A stretch of 64,000 bases of DNA, from assembly GCF_021441885.1 (NCBI RefSeq), contig NZ_CP090438.1:2666001-2730000 (forward strand), read 5' to 3'. Positions 1 to 8,513 of this stretch are shown piece after piece. The DNA is from Vibrio maritimus (GTDB lineage: Bacteria > Pseudomonadota > Gammaproteobacteria > Enterobacterales > Vibrionaceae). The notes beneath the pieces were generated by a model that had not been told where the DNA came from, did no database searches, and worked only from the letters and a program-made list of their open reading frames with translations. Each line of letters begins with the position of its first letter. The stretch's first letter is position 1. A program made the translations under genes and the position numbers.

Positions 1-17
1 GCCGCATCGACATTCAT
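1..17 (-). CDS. Start of a gene downstream of lafA (partial; possibly fliD/lafB)
   Basis: Only the first five codons (MNVDA) are in the window. An ATG at 17-15 is preceded by GAGG eight bases upstream, and a competing ATG a few bases earlier stops at once. It follows the lateral flagellin gene on the same strand, where other vibrios usually have the filament cap gene fliD (lafB). The identity is inferred from position only. Confidence 0.35.
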
Positions 18-78
18 AACATCATCCTCGCTATAGTTGCGAAGAGGTACAACTCAACCCTCCCCAATTTTGTTTAGG

Positions 79-969
79 TTAACCCAGCAGACTCATCGCA
101 AGCTGTGGTACCATTTTCGATGCACTAAGCATTGACGCCCCTGATTGCATTAGCATTTGTTGTTTGCTCATATTGCCCGACTCTGAAGCGAAATCAGTGT
201 CCATAATTCGCCCTTTAGAAGCATCCACATTTTCAGTCATATTACCGAGGTTGGTAATGGTGTGTTCTAGTCGATTGATGGTGGCACCAAATGTAGAGCG
301 AATTTCACCTAGGTTACCGACAAATCCATTGTCCGTTGCCGTAGCTGGATCGCCAGTCAATGCATCCATAGCAACGAGTGCGTTAGCTTGTGTTGTCAAA
401 TCACCAATACCTAGAGCTCCAGAAGTACCTACAAAAGTCTGAATGTCGGCCAGAGCAGTTGAAGAGCCGCCAACTGTTGTATCGAATGTCAATGTTTCTG
501 CTGAAGTGCTACCTATCTGGAAATCGATAGTGGCATCAAAAGCCCCTGTACCACTCATCAAATTGTTACCACCGTAGTTAGTGTTCGCCAAAATATTGGC
601 TAGCTCTTCACCTAACTGCTGATACTCTGAATCCAATGCCGCTAAATCTGCTGCAGTATTCGTACCGTTAGCCGCTTGAGTCGCTAGGTCGTTCATACGA
701 TAAGCGATATTAGTCATCTCATCGAAGGCACCCTCTGCCGTTTGCAGCATCGAAATAGCATCTTGTGAGTTACGCATTGCTACATTCATACCACGAGACT
801 GCGCTTCCAAACGGTTAGCAATTTGCAAACCCGCCGCATCATCTGCCGCTGAATTGATACGAAAGCCTGTGGAGAGTCTTTCCATAGACTTAGTGAGCGC
901 ATTATTAGTCGATTGCAAAGTATTTTGCGTGACCAAGCTTGCGTAGTTAGTGTGTACTGATATAGCCAT
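79..969 (-). CDS. lafA: Lateral-type flagellin
   Basis: Flagellin is the filament subunit, exported by the flagellar type III apparatus and polymerised outside the cell. The 296-residue protein has the conserved D0/D1 helical ends: an N-terminal region to about residue 140 (TNYASLVTQ, ERLSTGFRINSAADDAAGL, QDAISMLQTAEGA) and a C-terminal region from about residue 215 (NRLEHTITNL, SKQQMLMQSG, LAMSLLG). The variable middle is short. Vibrio polar flagellins are usually nearer 375 residues, so the size and the surrounding second flagellar set favour the lateral flagellin. Expression probably starts at the sigma-28-type promoter at 1008-1034, giving a leader of about 30 bases. It is divergent from flhA. 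Confidence 0.9.
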   Translation of the reverse strand: MAISVHTNYASLVTQNTLQSTNNALTKSMERLSTGFRINSAADDAAGLQIANRLEAQSRGMNVAMRNSQDAISMLQTAEGAFDEMTNIAYRMNDLATQAANGTNTAADLAALDSEYQQLGEELANILANTNYGGNNLMSGTGAFDATIDFQIGSTSAETLTFDTTVGGSSTALADIQTFVGTSGALGIGDLTTQANALVAMDALTGDPATATDNGFVGNLGEIRSTFGATINRLEHTITNLGNMTENVDASKGRIMDTDFASESGNMSKQQMLMQSGASMLSASKMVPQLAMSLLG

Positions 970-1007
970 CTGATGATCCCCATCTGTGTTTGCTGTTCAC
1001 TAACTGC

Positions 1008-1034
1008 TAACGACAGTGGTTGAATTCCATTTCA
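1008..1034 (-). promoter_or_regulatory. Sigma-28-type promoter of lafA
   Basis: Read on the minus strand this is TGAAATGG, an 11-base spacer, then TGTCGTTA. The spacing equals that of the flagellar sigma-28 consensus (TAAAGTTT-N11-GCCGATAA), and both octamers are identical to those upstream of flgM at 4719-4745. An A-rich run beginning GAGAAAAAA precedes both copies. The distance to the lafA start suits a leader of about 30 bases. The probable reader is the lateral sigma factor (LafS/FliA type), which is inferred. Confidence 0.7.
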
Positions 1035-1142
1035 CTTTTTTCTCAAAAAAATCTCATCAATTGAATAAAGCAAGTATCAAATATGAGAAAACAATGAAAA
1101 TAGCCTAGTATCTTAATGTCCAATCTCCAATAAAAGGCGGCT

Positions 1143-3224
1143 ATGGGTACTCTATTTAGTTCAATCGCATCAAGGCTGACAATTCCTGTCGTGCTACTGA
1201 TGATTTTGGCTATGGTCATTTTGCCGCTGCCGCCGATCCTGCTGGATGCGTTTTTCACCTTTAATATCATGCTGGCTATTGTTGTACTTCTCGTCAGCAG
1301 CACCGTGTCACGAGTATTGGACTTTTCTATCTTCCCTTCGTTATTGCTTATCGCGACCCTATTAAGGCTGACACTTAACGTGGCATCGACTCGCATTGTG
1401 TTATTAGAAGGGCACAATGGCGGCGATGCCGCGGGTAAGGTAATACAGTCTTTTGGTGAGGTCGTTATCGGTGGTAGCTATGTGGTCGGTATGGTGGTAT
1501 TTGTTATCCTAATGATCATCAACTTTGTGGTGATCACTAAAGGTGGCGAGCGAATCTCAGAGGTCTCCGCCCGATTCACACTTGATGCCCTGCCTGGCAA
1601 ACAGATGGCTATTGATGCTGACCTGAATGCAGGTGCCATTGATCAAGCAGAAGCAAAACAGCGCCGCGAAAGTGTCGGCAATGAAGCGGAGTTCTACGGC
1701 TCGATGGATGGTGCGAGTAAGTTTGTCCGAGGCGATGCCATCGCCGGTTTACTTATCTTGTTCATCAACCTTATCGGTGGTGTCTTGATCGGTATTTTCG
1801 AACACGATTTAACGGCTGAGGACGCCTTTAAAACTTATGCCCTATTGACTATCGGAGATGGCCTAGTCGCACAAATCCCTTCGCTACTGCTGGCAACGTC
1901 CGCAGCCATTATCGTGACCCGAATCAGCGATGCTGATAACGATATGGCACAAACAGCGAAGAAGCAGTTACTCGCTTCACCGCAAAACCTCTACATGGCG
2001 AGTGGTGTGATGTTTGTGATTGGTAGCGTCCCCAACATGCCACATCTTGCCTTCTATACTTTTGCAGTCCTGCTTGCGTTTGTTGGCTGGAGTCAATCAA
2101 GATACCGAGCTACTCCTGAAGCAGTCAAAGACTCTGATATGGATGCTCTGCCTACCCCCAATAAAGAGCAAGTGATTGATTGGAGCATCATCCCAAATGT
2201 CGATGTTATCGCTCTCTCGTTAGGGTTTAAGTTGGTTCCTTTGGTGAATCAGAAGAAAGGGGGCAGCCTAATTAAAAGTATCCGTGGTAGTCGTAAAACA
2301 CTCAGCGAACAGATAGGGTTCGTTATTCCAGAGGTTGTGATTAGCGACAACTTATCACTCAAGCCTTCAGAATATGCCATCAGTATCGATGGTGATGAGA
2401 TTGAACGTGGCGAGGTCTATGTCGATAAGTCCATGGCCGTAGGGGCACATATTGATCATCCAGAGCTCGATGGTATTGTGGGCGTTGACCCCGCGTACCG
2501 CTTACCAGCACTTTGGATACACAATGACGATAAAACCAAGGCAATTAACTTAGGATTTCAAGTCATCGGCGTCCATGATGTGATAGCGACTCACGTAAGC
2601 AAAGTGTGCAGCGAGCACCTTGATGATATTTTTAATTATGATGATGTAAAAACCCTCAATCAACGCCTAGCTAGTCAGCACCCTGAACTGGCGGAGACCT
2701 TGGCGGGTGTCATCACCCCTAATCTGCAAATGCAAACCATCAGGCAGCTATTGGCCCAGCAAGTACCCATCATCAATGTACGCACCATTGCAAACACCAT
2801 CATCGAAAGCATTGACACGGTCAAAGATCCGATACTGCTCTCTTCTAACATTCGAGTTGCGCTTAAACGAACCATCATCAACCTGATATCGCCCCACAAC
2901 AAAACTCTGCAAGCGTTTATCATTCATCCCAGTCTTGAGGGTGAGCTCAAATCGGCAATCTCAGTTGCTCAACAAAACGATCCTACGATTCCCCTAGATT
3001 CCATTCCGCTAGAGGCCACGATTTTGCAGAAGTTTCAAAATCGTATGCCAACCATGGTGCAAACCATGCAAAGTCAAAACCTGCCACCTGTATTGGTCGT
3101 CCCTCCAACAACAAGACCCATGCTCGCCAAACTCGCGAAAGCCTTTGCCAAGGAACTGATAGTGTTGAGCTATAACGAAATTCCCAATGACTATGGATTA
3201 AATGTGCTCGGTGAGATTGAATAG
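1143..3224 (+). CDS. flhA: Flagellar export gate protein FlhA, lateral-type
   Basis: FlhA forms the nonameric export gate of the flagellar type III secretion system in the inner membrane. The 693-residue length is normal. The N-terminal half has about eight hydrophobic segments, and the family signature lies near residues 135-165 (RISEVSARFTLDALPGKQM followed by AIDADLNAG). The rest is the cytosolic substrate-docking domain. AAAGG lies five bases before the ATG. Unusually the gene stands alone on the plus strand between divergent lafA and convergent flgA, about 19 kb from flhB, although flhB and flhA are commonly adjacent. Confidence 0.93.
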   Translation: MGTLFSSIASRLTIPVVLLMILAMVILPLPPILLDAFFTFNIMLAIVVLLVSSTVSRVLDFSIFPSLLLIATLLRLTLNVASTRIVLLEGHNGGDAAGKVIQSFGEVVIGGSYVVGMVVFVILMIINFVVITKGGERISEVSARFTLDALPGKQMAIDADLNAGAIDQAEAKQRRESVGNEAEFYGSMDGASKFVRGDAIAGLLILFINLIGGVLIGIFEHDLTAEDAFKTYALLTIGDGLVAQIPSLLLATSAAIIVTRISDADNDMAQTAKKQLLASPQNLYMASGVMFVIGSVPNMPHLAFYTFAVLLAFVGWSQSRYRATPEAVKDSDMDALPTPNKEQVIDWSIIPNVDVIALSLGFKLVPLVNQKKGGSLIKSIRGSRKTLSEQIGFVIPEVVISDNLSLKPSEYAISIDGDEIERGEVYVDKSMAVGAHIDHPELDGIVGVDPAYRLPALWIHNDDKTKAINLGFQVIGVHDVIATHVSKVCSEHLDDIFNYDDVKTLNQRLASQHPELAETLAGVITPNLQMQTIRQLLAQQVPIINVRTIANTIIESIDTVKDPILLSSNIRVALKRTIINLISPHNKTLQAFIIHPSLEGELKSAISVAQQNDPTIPLDSIPLEATILQKFQNRMPTMVQTMQSQNLPPVLVVPPTTRPMLAKLAKAFAKELIVLSYNEIPNDYGLNVLGEIE

Positions 3225-3243
3225 AGGAGCGAGGTTGTTGGTA

Positions 3244-3993
3244 CTAGAATACCCGCACTAGGTTTTTCTCTACAACTTGACCGCGTAACTGTCGACCCGA
3301 ATGGGCGTTTTTTATTGCGATGGTATCGCCGACCTGACCATCCTCGAGGGCGACGCCTTGGGTCTCTAAGCTGAAGGTTTTTGAGTGGTAAATCAAGCTC
3401 ACTGGGAGCCCTTTCTCGACGTCATAATCAAGATAGAATCGCTGAGCGTTCAGTGTATCTCCCGTCTTGAGTGAACGTTTCAATTTACTGCCAACAACCT
3501 CCTCAACTCGGTAATACAGCCTGGAGTCTTTGGTCAACGTTACCTCAGAAAGAACGATATCTTCAGCCTGAAGTCGATGCCCTTTCTTCAGTGTTTTTGA
3601 CGCCGTTGCTGCTTGGACACTAAGCTTTGATGTTGCCATTGCCGATGCCTTCCAACCTAGAGTAGGACATCGAACGAACCATTTTTGCGTGCCTAGGGAA
3701 ATGGCTCGCTTAGTCTCAATAACAGGTTCGATAGGGCAAACTTGAACATGACTGAGCGCCTTAGAAAAACGCAGTTTTATCTGGATGGACGCCGAATCAG
3801 GGTATCGGCGTTTGATGGCTTGCTCAATGGTCGAAGTCAGACGCGATGCAATACTTTGTGCAGCCGTTTCATTCTCCGCCACCGATTGAATCGCGAATGT
3901 TGGCACTGCAACGCTCAATGAAGCCGCTACTGAGGCAAATGAAAGCCTCAGTAAGCATCTTGATAGAGTCGACAATTCTATAAGGTTACACAT
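3244..3993 (-). CDS. flgA: P-ring assembly chaperone FlgA, lateral-type
   Basis: FlgA is a periplasmic chaperone for assembly of the FlgI P-ring. The C-terminal two thirds carry the SAF/FlgA fold (LKKGHRLQAEDIVLSEVTL, then SLKTGDTLNAQRFYLD, ending in GRQLRGQVVEKNLVRVF). The N-terminus has a hydrophobic signal-peptide-like stretch (LLRLSFASVAASLSVAVPTFA). The frame is open upstream to 4035, but the Met at 3993 is preferred because it overlaps the flgN stop by 8 bases and puts the signal peptide near the N-terminus. It is the last gene of the flgMNA set. Confidence 0.85.
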   Translation of the reverse strand: MCNLIELSTLSRCLLRLSFASVAASLSVAVPTFAIQSVAENETAAQSIASRLTSTIEQAIKRRYPDSASIQIKLRFSKALSHVQVCPIEPVIETKRAISLGTQKWFVRCPTLGWKASAMATSKLSVQAATASKTLKKGHRLQAEDIVLSEVTLTKDSRLYYRVEEVVGSKLKRSLKTGDTLNAQRFYLDYDVEKGLPVSLIYHSKTFSLETQGVALEDGQVGDTIAIKNAHSGRQLRGQVVEKNLVRVF

Positions 3994-4405
3994 TGATCTT
4001 AAGCTGCTGCGCTCCCATCGCTTCTTCCATAGCATCGTGTTGCATCACCATAAGGCGTCCCTGTCTTGCCAGTTTGTGTTTGCAGAGGTGAACAGAACGC
4101 TCAATCTTACTGTCGATCTCCGTGACTCTCTTTAACGCCTCGCCATTCAAGCGACGTTGCACTACCTTGGCATATTGACGTTCCGTACAACCTAAGTGTT
4201 TTGCTAGTGAGAAACGCTTAGTGTCCGCTTCCGCCATCTGGTAGCTGAGCGACAAGATGGCATCATTAAGCGTTTCTAAGGAGTGGTATTCCCCTTTTAA
4301 GATCGCTAGCCTGATTTCATCTAAGCGCTCTGACAGCAGTTGAGACAACCGAAAGATCACTTGGCCATAATGCAGATAGCCAACAATTACTTTTCTATTT
4401 TCCAT
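3986..4405 (-). CDS. flgN: FlgN-type flagellar export chaperone
   Basis: FlgN binds the hook-filament junction proteins FlgK and FlgL before export. This 139-residue protein is predicted almost wholly helical and rich in charged residues, as FlgN proteins are. The assignment rests mainly on position: it overlaps flgM by 11 bases upstream and flgA by 8 bases downstream, the usual flgM-flgN-flgA grouping. Primary sequence similarity in this family is weak, so the identity is probable rather than certain. Confidence 0.75.
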   Translation of the reverse strand: MENRKVIVGYLHYGQVIFRLSQLLSERLDEIRLAILKGEYHSLETLNDAILSLSYQMAEADTKRFSLAKHLGCTERQYAKVVQRRLNGEALKRVTEIDSKIERSVHLCKHKLARQGRLMVMQHDAMEEAMGAQQLKINV

Positions 4406-4682
4406 GGTCTAGCCTCGCAATTACTCTTGCCAACTCATCCATATCAAATACCAGCTCTCCTGAGGCAATCTGAGCCTTAATTTGCTCCACCTTGGCGGCA
4501 TCAATATCATCCATGCCATCAAACAAGGTCTTGCCACTTTCTAATAATGACACCTCATGCTGGGATAAATTGACCTGCTTAACCCGTGTTTTATGCTCAG
4601 GCTCCGTTTTCTTCTGTTGCAGGGCATCAACCTGAGTATTGGGAACAATATATTTAATATTGTCGACCTTGATGTTGCTCAT
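4395..4682 (-). CDS. flgM: Anti-sigma-28 factor FlgM, lateral-type
   Basis: FlgM holds flagellar sigma-28 inactive until the hook is complete and FlgM is exported. The protein has 95 residues, a polar disordered N-terminus and a C-terminal segment typical of FlgM (VSLLESGKTLFDGMDDIDA, then KVEQIKAQIASGELVFDMD). It overlaps flgN by 11 bases. A sigma-28-type promoter lies just upstream at 4719-4745, so it would be transcribed together with the filament gene as a late gene, in addition to read-through from the flg-fli run. Confidence 0.88.
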   Translation of the reverse strand: MSNIKVDNIKYIVPNTQVDALQQKKTEPEHKTRVKQVNLSQHEVSLLESGKTLFDGMDDIDAAKVEQIKAQIASGELVFDMDELARVIARLDHGK

Positions 4683-4718
4683 AAGCCATACCTAGCTGTT
4701 TTGATCTCTATAAGGCTA

Positions 4719-4745
4719 TAACGACAACAAATTGATCCCATTTCA
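4719..4745 (-). promoter_or_regulatory. Sigma-28-type promoter of flgMNA
   Basis: On the minus strand this reads TGAAATGG, 11 bases, TGTCGTTA, identical in both boxes and spacing to the lafA promoter. The TGA inside the -35 box is also the stop codon of the upstream 335-residue gene. The -10 box lies about 37 bases before the flgM start. Confidence 0.7.
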
Positions 4746-5750
4746 GTTTTTTCTCAATAGCTTGATGACGTTGTCACGACTTGGCCCCTGAAAGCTGTTG
4801 TGAATGGATTGCAAAGACGTTTTAGGGCTGGCACTAACCTGCTCTTTAAAGCTCCCTACCTCTCTCAACTCTGGGTGAGAGCAGAACGCAATCAGTTGAT
4901 TCGCTTTTTCTTTTTTAATCTTTAGCACCTTGGATAAGGCCAAATACATCTTGTTTACTCGCTCTAATACGCGCTCTATCTGGGCGACAGCGCCCTTCTC
5001 ATTGACTGCTAGCTGAGTGATATGCTCCAGTACAGGTTGTATCGGCAGGGCATTCACGGCGATAGGCGCCCCCTCCGCATAACGTCCACCTTGTCCCGAC
5101 ACGTAAACTTGGCCATCCCATTGACGCCACTGAGCATCAGGAATACCAATCACCAACTCCTGCTGCTCGTTGAGCCTGAGCTGTAACTGAGCAAAGGCAA
5201 ACATCATCTTAAACTGCTCAAGTAGCACCTCTCTGTCTTCCGTCCGCTCAAATGCTAGCGCAACCAGCCGGTTATTTATGTACAAAGAGACCACCTCATC
5301 CCTATAACGCTCTCGATTCATATCGAGCCCTGGAATGGTAAATTCCACCAGCACACTGTCAGTCTGAACAGGTGCAAAAGTCGAATCCAACACATAACGA
5401 CCAAACAACTGTTTCTTACTCCAGAACATGACTGTCTTTTTGATAACATCAATCTGGTTCGCTTGGGATGGCGTGTACTGAGGCAGCTCAGCCAGTCTGC
5501 GCAATTTGAGCAGCTCACTGGCACAAGTACGCAGCACCTCACCAGCCAGAATCAGCTGGCTGTACCCCTTGTGAGATTCAGAAACTTCTGCAATGAGCTT
5601 TGGTCTTTCATGCAAATTCAGTTGCAGCATTTGTGGGTTAAGCGTTGTATGGGGGCTCGGCCTATGCTGCAGTTTTTCTGGTTTACGAATACGGCTTGCG
5701 GTTGCCGAGCTCACCCCGCTTTTACGCAGTCCTATGCTTGTTAACTTCAT
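4743..5750 (-). CDS. Unrecognised protein of the lateral flagellar cluster (335 aa)
   Basis: I do not recognise this family. The gene starts 48 bases after fliG and ends inside the flgM promoter, so it is read with the flagellar genes. There is no signal peptide or membrane segment. The N-terminus (about residues 1-55) is basic and polar. Residues 75-130 look helical and carry a pattern (ELLKLRRLAEL, ending KQLFGRYVLDSTF) loosely like the N-terminal D1 part of flagellin-family proteins; that resemblance is by eye only. The C-terminal third is helical and lysine-rich and ends NVIKLLRKN. The slot downstream of fliG often holds fliH, but no FliH feature is visible. A cytoplasmic assembly or chaperone role is possible but unproven. 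Confidence 0.6.
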   Translation of the reverse strand: MKLTSIGLRKSGVSSATASRIRKPEKLQHRPSPHTTLNPQMLQLNLHERPKLIAEVSESHKGYSQLILAGEVLRTCASELLKLRRLAELPQYTPSQANQIDVIKKTVMFWSKKQLFGRYVLDSTFAPVQTDSVLVEFTIPGLDMNRERYRDEVVSLYINNRLVALAFERTEDREVLLEQFKMMFAFAQLQLRLNEQQELVIGIPDAQWRQWDGQVYVSGQGGRYAEGAPIAVNALPIQPVLEHITQLAVNEKGAVAQIERVLERVNKMYLALSKVLKIKKEKANQLIAFCSHPELREVGSFKEQVSASPKTSLQSIHNSFQGPSRDNVIKLLRKN

Positions 5751-5798
5751 CGCCTCTCCTTGGCACTCGGGTGTGCTTCACCTTTCTGCGAATCCCAC

Positions 5799-6803
5799 CT
5801 AGGTCAGTCTTGGTTCGTTAGCAAAGTTGAGCTTGATCTGCCCTTCGGCTTGCAGCTCTTTTACAATATCAATAATCTCTTTGCGAGCTTGCTCAACCTG
5901 ACTCACTGGCACAGCACCAATGCGAACCAAGTTCTCTTTCAGTTCAGTCGATACACGCTGTGGCATGGAATTAATAATGTAGAGTCTGCACTCTTTGTTG
6001 GTACCTTTAAGCGCATACGCCCAGCACTCTAAACTCACTCGTTCGTTGATGACATTGATGGTCTCTAAGTCTTGATTAAATAGGGTAAAGAAATCGAACA
6101 TGGCTTCTTCCACCATCTCCGCGGTTTGTTTATCCCTATCGTGCAAGTATTCGAATAGATGATTCTTGTTGCCGGAGTAGCGATTGATAAGATTGGCCAC
6201 CACCTTCGAGCCCTGCAAGCTTGAAGAACCACCACTGTGATAATTGATTTTGCAACGGTCAATTAAGTCCTTTAAGGTTTCCATGAGACCCGAAGTCAGA
6301 ACCTGGGTTTTAGAGATCTGTAAAATCAATTCATGGCACTCTTTCTCTTCGTATTCGTCCATGACTCGACCACTGTATTCCAACGGCAAATGGGCGATCA
6401 GCAAGGCTTGCAGATTGATATGCTCTTTTCTGAGGTCATTGACCAAGAGGTCTGGTGGGATCCATGCCAGTTTTTCCGCATGGGAGCGGATCTCGTCGCC
6501 ATAAATTTCTGAGACAAGGTCACGTGCCAAATTACCATTGAGGGTCTTTTCGAGCACATTAGTAATGTACTTTCGCGTCCCCCCTAAGATGCCAGAGTGA
6601 CGCCTAAAATCATCAAAGAAACCGCTTAAGGATATCATGGCATCGGCCGCTTTAATGTCTTGCATCTTACTCATCGCATGGGTGATTTGCTTGATTTCTT
6701 CATGCGTGAAGCCTTTTAGGACTTCCGCTCCTATATCTTCCCCCATGCTTAGTACCAACATGGCAACGCCATCGACGGATTGATAGGTTTGTTTGTCATC
6801 CAT
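5799..6803 (-). CDS. fliG: Flagellar motor switch protein FliG, lateral-type
   Basis: FliG is the C-ring protein that binds the MS-ring and interacts with the stator to make torque. It has 334 residues, the normal length, with the three armadillo-like domains recognisable. The N-domain has VAMLVLSMGEDIGAEVLKGF. The middle-domain motif usually written EHPQ reads EHIN here (EHINLQALLIAHL). The C-domain keeps the segment ending YALKGTN and the terminal helix. It lies 22 bases downstream of fliF. Confidence 0.92.
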   Translation of the reverse strand: MDDKQTYQSVDGVAMLVLSMGEDIGAEVLKGFTHEEIKQITHAMSKMQDIKAADAMISLSGFFDDFRRHSGILGGTRKYITNVLEKTLNGNLARDLVSEIYGDEIRSHAEKLAWIPPDLLVNDLRKEHINLQALLIAHLPLEYSGRVMDEYEEKECHELILQISKTQVLTSGLMETLKDLIDRCKINYHSGGSSSLQGSKVVANLINRYSGNKNHLFEYLHDRDKQTAEMVEEAMFDFFTLFNQDLETINVINERVSLECWAYALKGTNKECRLYIINSMPQRVSTELKENLVRIGAVPVSQVEQARKEIIDIVKELQAEGQIKLNFANEPRLT

Positions 6804-6825
6804 GATTACTCCCCCGCTATTTAGA

Positions 6826-8499
6826 CTATGCCTGTATCCATGTTCTCAGGATTTCTGCCACTCGATTTGGGTCTTCTTTGGCAATGAGTTTTAAGTGCTG
6901 TATTTGCACTTCTAATGGACTGTCCGCCGAAGGCAGGTTGTCATCGAGTGCTTTTATCCCTGTCGCGTCAATGCCGAGCGCTTCGAGTTTCGACTCCATA
7001 GCGGCTTGAGCATCACGCTCCTCTTTAGTGATGAGGTTGTCGTAGTCCATGCTTTCCGCTTCGCTCTCTTCTCGCTCAGCTGATTTTGTGAGGTATTGGG
7101 CGAGTGGTTTAAGTACAACCATGATCATTAGGCCACTGAGCATAACGCCCAGTAGGTACTTGAGCGGCTGCATGATGTTCATGTTCTCGAACCAAGGAAC
7201 CTGTACTTGTTCTGGAATCGCAGCGACGACAAACGGGAAGTGGGTGATATGGATATTGTCGCCACGCTGTGCTTCAAAACCAATAGCAGATCGCACAACA
7301 TTCTCGATATTTTCAAGCTCTTCTGGTGTCCACGTTTGGTTCGGGTTGGCTAAGTCATTAACCACAACGGATACGGAAAGCTTGTTCAATACCCCTTGTT
7401 GGTGTTGCACATGTCTAATCTTCCCGCTGACCGCATAATCGCGGGAGGTTTCACTTCGATTCACTGTTGAGTTGGGGTCAGGTTGTTCTTCGGCATCAGT
7501 CACTGGCGGCGTGTTGCTCAAGGCACCAGGAATACCCAGCGCCATAGAAGATTCATTGACGTCGCTGAGTAAGGTTTCCTTGCGCACCACAGGGTCTGCG
7601 TAAATCTCTTCCGTTTCCTCTATTTTGGAGAAGTCTATATCGCTCGCAATCTGTACCCTGAAATTACTAACACCGAGAATGGGCGTAAGCATATCGGTCG
7701 CTTGAGCCACTAAGGTGCGCTCGACATTGCGTTTGTAGTCACTTTGCTTGCCTGAAGTCACCGTGATGTCTCCGACCGTGGCATCGTTCGACAATAGACG
7801 ACCGTGCTGATCTACGACGCGCACATGTTCCGACTTCAATCCGATGACTGCGCCCGATACCAGGTTAATGACCGACTCGACTTGCGAGGGCTTTAAGTCC
7901 ATGCCATTGATGATATGCACGATGACCGATGCCCTTGGCTGTTCAGCTTCTTCTCGCATGAACAAGCTTTCTTTGGGAATAGCCAAGTGCACCCTTGCCA
8001 GACTGACCGCACTCATGGTGGTAATACTTCGTGCAAGCTCGCCTTCTAGCGCATGCCTATACCTTGCGTTCTCCATAAACTGGCTCTCACCGAGCCCTTT
8101 GCTACTGTCTAGAGAATCAAAACCACTGGGCAGTTGCTCCTTTAAGCCCTTGGAAGCCAATATCATTCGTATCTTGGCAACGTCTCTCTCTGGTACCAGG
8201 ATTTGTCCGTCATCTTGGCTTAGCTGATAACGTATCGTCTCTTCATCCAACATCTGCAAAATCTGACTGGAGTCGTAATTAGACGATTTGCTGTATAACG
8301 GACGATAACGCTCAGCTGATGTCCAAAGCATAATCACTATGATAGCGGCAGTGATGGTCGCAAAAATCGTGATGATGATGACGTTGCGCTGCGAGCTTTG
8401 CCAAAATCCGGCAAACCACCCTGATGCTTGACCCAGCTTCTCTTTCGCCGCCCCTAAGTTATCGGATAGCGCGGGTTTGTTCTCCACCTCAGTCGCCAT
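6826..8499 (-). CDS. fliF: Flagellar MS-ring protein FliF, lateral-type
   Basis: FliF builds the inner-membrane MS-ring on which the flagellum is assembled. The 557-residue protein has two flanking transmembrane segments (about residues 39-60 and 445-465) around a YscJ/FliF periplasmic region with the expected motifs (YSKSSNYDSSQILQMLDE, SLARVHLAIPKESLF, VESVINLVSGAVIGLKSEH). The C-terminal tail (LKLIAKEDPNRVAEILRTW) is the FliG-binding peptide. It follows fliE by 14 bases. Confidence 0.94.
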   Translation of the reverse strand: MATEVENKPALSDNLGAAKEKLGQASGWFAGFWQSSQRNVIIITIFATITAAIIVIMLWTSAERYRPLYSKSSNYDSSQILQMLDEETIRYQLSQDDGQILVPERDVAKIRMILASKGLKEQLPSGFDSLDSSKGLGESQFMENARYRHALEGELARSITTMSAVSLARVHLAIPKESLFMREEAEQPRASVIVHIINGMDLKPSQVESVINLVSGAVIGLKSEHVRVVDQHGRLLSNDATVGDITVTSGKQSDYKRNVERTLVAQATDMLTPILGVSNFRVQIASDIDFSKIEETEEIYADPVVRKETLLSDVNESSMALGIPGALSNTPPVTDAEEQPDPNSTVNRSETSRDYAVSGKIRHVQHQQGVLNKLSVSVVVNDLANPNQTWTPEELENIENVVRSAIGFEAQRGDNIHITHFPFVVAAIPEQVQVPWFENMNIMQPLKYLLGVMLSGLMIMVVLKPLAQYLTKSAEREESEAESMDYDNLITKEERDAQAAMESKLEALGIDATGIKALDDNLPSADSPLEVQIQHLKLIAKEDPNRVAEILRTWIQA

Positions 8500-8513
8500 A
8501 TGCTTTCCCTAGC

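Noticed and set aside
5758..5780. Sigma-54-like TTGGCAC...TGTGC upstream of the unknown 335-residue gene
   Set aside because: It is on the opposite strand to the gene, and the GG to GC distance is one base off.
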